DNA from: Sunxiuqinia sp963974515
Lineage (GTDB): Bacteria > Bacteroidota > Bacteroidia > Bacteroidales > Prolixibacteraceae
Assembly (NCBI RefSeq): GCF_963974515.1
Contig: NZ_CAXBDD010000009.1
Span: forward strand, 19,449 to 83,448
Direction of reading: 5' to 3'
Length of the DNA stretch: 64,000 nt
Under the pieces are notes generated by a model. It ran no database searches. It worked only from the letters and a program-made list of their open reading frames with translations, and was not told the DNA's origin. A program made the translations under genes and the position numbers. Shown here piece after piece: positions 63,201 to 64,000 of this stretch; positions within the stretch are counted from its first letter, which is position 1; every line of letters starts with the position of its first letter.

Positions 63201-64000
63201 ATGATTTTAAAACTTCCAGAATTCCAGGATATCCAAGAGGCGCATGAGCTGATCAAAGGACAGGTTCATCGCACACCGGTGATGACTTCGCAATCGATCA
63301 ACGAGATCACCGGGGGAAAGCTGTTTTTTAAGTGTGAAAATTTTCAGAAAGTTGGTGCTTTTAAATTTCGCGGAGCATCCAATGCGGTACTGTCGTTAGG
63401 CAAAAACCAATTGCTTAGGGGTGTTTGCACCCATTCGTCCGGGAATCACGCCGCCGCGCTGGCCCTTGCTGCCCGCATGCGCGGGATTCCGGCTTACATT
63501 GTGATGCCAGACAATGCTCCTGCGATTAAAAAGAAGGCAGTTGAATCTTACGGCGGACGGATTACCTATTGCCAGCCCACGCTGGAAAGCCGCGAGCAAA
63601 CCTTGCTCGAGATTGCCGACAAAACCGGCGCAAAGGAAATTCATCCGTATAATAATTTTCAGGTGATTTGCGGGCAGGGCACGGCCGCCAAAGAATTGAT
63701 TGAAGATTCCGGAAATTTCGATATCATCCTCTGTCCTATCGGCGGCGGAGGCCTGCTTAGCGGAACCGCCATCAGCGCACGGGCGCTTAACCCGAACGGC
63801 TTGGTGATCGCTGCAGAGCCGGAAGGTGCCGACGATGCGTACCGCTCGTTTCATGCCAAAATGCTGGTCCCTTCGATTAATCCGAAAACCATTGCTGATG
63901 GGCTGCTCACGTCTGTTGGCGAGTTGAACTTTCGAATTATTCAACGTAAAACCGATGAGATTGTAACGGTCTCTGATCGGGCGATCATCCGGGCTATGCG
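63201..64000 (+). CDS. PLP-dependent threonine/serine dehydratase-like protein (cut by window end)
   Basis: The open frame starts at the ATG at 63201 (MILKLPEFQDIQEAHELIKG) and runs past the window end, about 267 codons. It has the fold-type II signatures KCENFQKVGAFKFRGASNA (the PLP lysine is in AFKFRGA), THSSGNHAAALALAA and the phosphate-binding loop PIGGGGLLSGTA. This is the threonine dehydratase/serine racemase family; without the C-terminus the two cannot be told apart. It is the third gene of the lpxK-pnp unit. Confidence 0.9.
   Translation, partial: MILKLPEFQDIQEAHELIKGQVHRTPVMTSQSINEITGGKLFFKCENFQKVGAFKFRGASNAVLSLGKNQLLRGVCTHSSGNHAAALALAARMRGIPAYIVMPDNAPAIKKKAVESYGGRITYCQPTLESREQTLLEIADKTGAKEIHPYNNFQVICGQGTAAKELIEDSGNFDIILCPIGGGGLLSGTAISARALNPNGLVIAAEPEGADDAYRSFHAKMLVPSINPKTIADGLLTSVGELNFRIIQRKTDEIVTVSDRAIIRAM

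Overview
This window is from a member of the Bacteroidota, most likely class Bacteroidia. The evidence is a type IX secretion locus (PorP/SprF, GldK, GldL, GldM, GldN), several promoters of the Bacteroidota form TTG-N17..22-TANNTTTG, families typical of the phylum (DUF4837, FemAB-like and DUF7033-like deacetylase genes), and a long acidic S16. No plasmid or phage backbone is seen. Most of it is ordinary chromosome with dense operons and clear hairpin terminators.

Layout. 1-1446 (minus): the start of an Mla-type lipid ABC transporter (ATPase cut by the window edge, then permease). 1749-2837 (plus): mannose-1-phosphate guanylyltransferase. 2893-10162 (minus): the T9SS core, transcribed porP-gldK-gldL-gldM-gldN, then a terminator and a second gldK-like lipoprotein gene. 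10273-13912 (minus): a degenerate arginase-fold protein and topoisomerase I. 14217-16559 (plus): a class A penicillin-binding protein. 16560-17535: a decayed stretch with a broken HTH regulator gene, an octamer repeat relic and a six-unit 21-nt repeat. 17536-19474 (minus): agmatine to putrescine (aguA, aguB). 19686-25123: a DUF3332 lipoprotein gene, a DUF4837 lipoprotein gene, tatA, rseP, dxr and an M23 peptidase gene.

25345-35742 looks like an accessory insertion. It starts at an initiator tRNA gene, continues with two different C-terminal transposase remnants, then carries two very large genes of unknown function (1621 and 1469 aa) 24 nt apart, and ends with a strong hairpin and a structured non-coding stretch. 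The first large protein has a twin-arginine-like N-terminus. This pair is the best candidate here for an undescribed system.

35779-51336: tonB-like, a ModF-like double ABC protein, recX, dnaE, trxA, rpsP with an acidic tail, a lipoprotein gene, prfB with a programmed +1 frameshift, a polyphosphate kinase fused to an ArsC-like domain, a coiled-coil lipoprotein gene, an RNA methyltransferase gene, oxyR, tRNA-Glu and rpsT. 51462-56387: radC followed by four tightly packed or overlapping genes (two deacetylase-type, one FemAB-like, one GNAT), probably acting on a surface glycan or related polymer. 56436-64000: a possible upp leader, upp, an MFS/POT transporter gene, folK, sppA, then lpxK-pnp-dehydratase running off the window.

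No CRISPR array, rRNA or intact insertion sequence was seen. All family calls come from reading motifs by eye; no database search was run.
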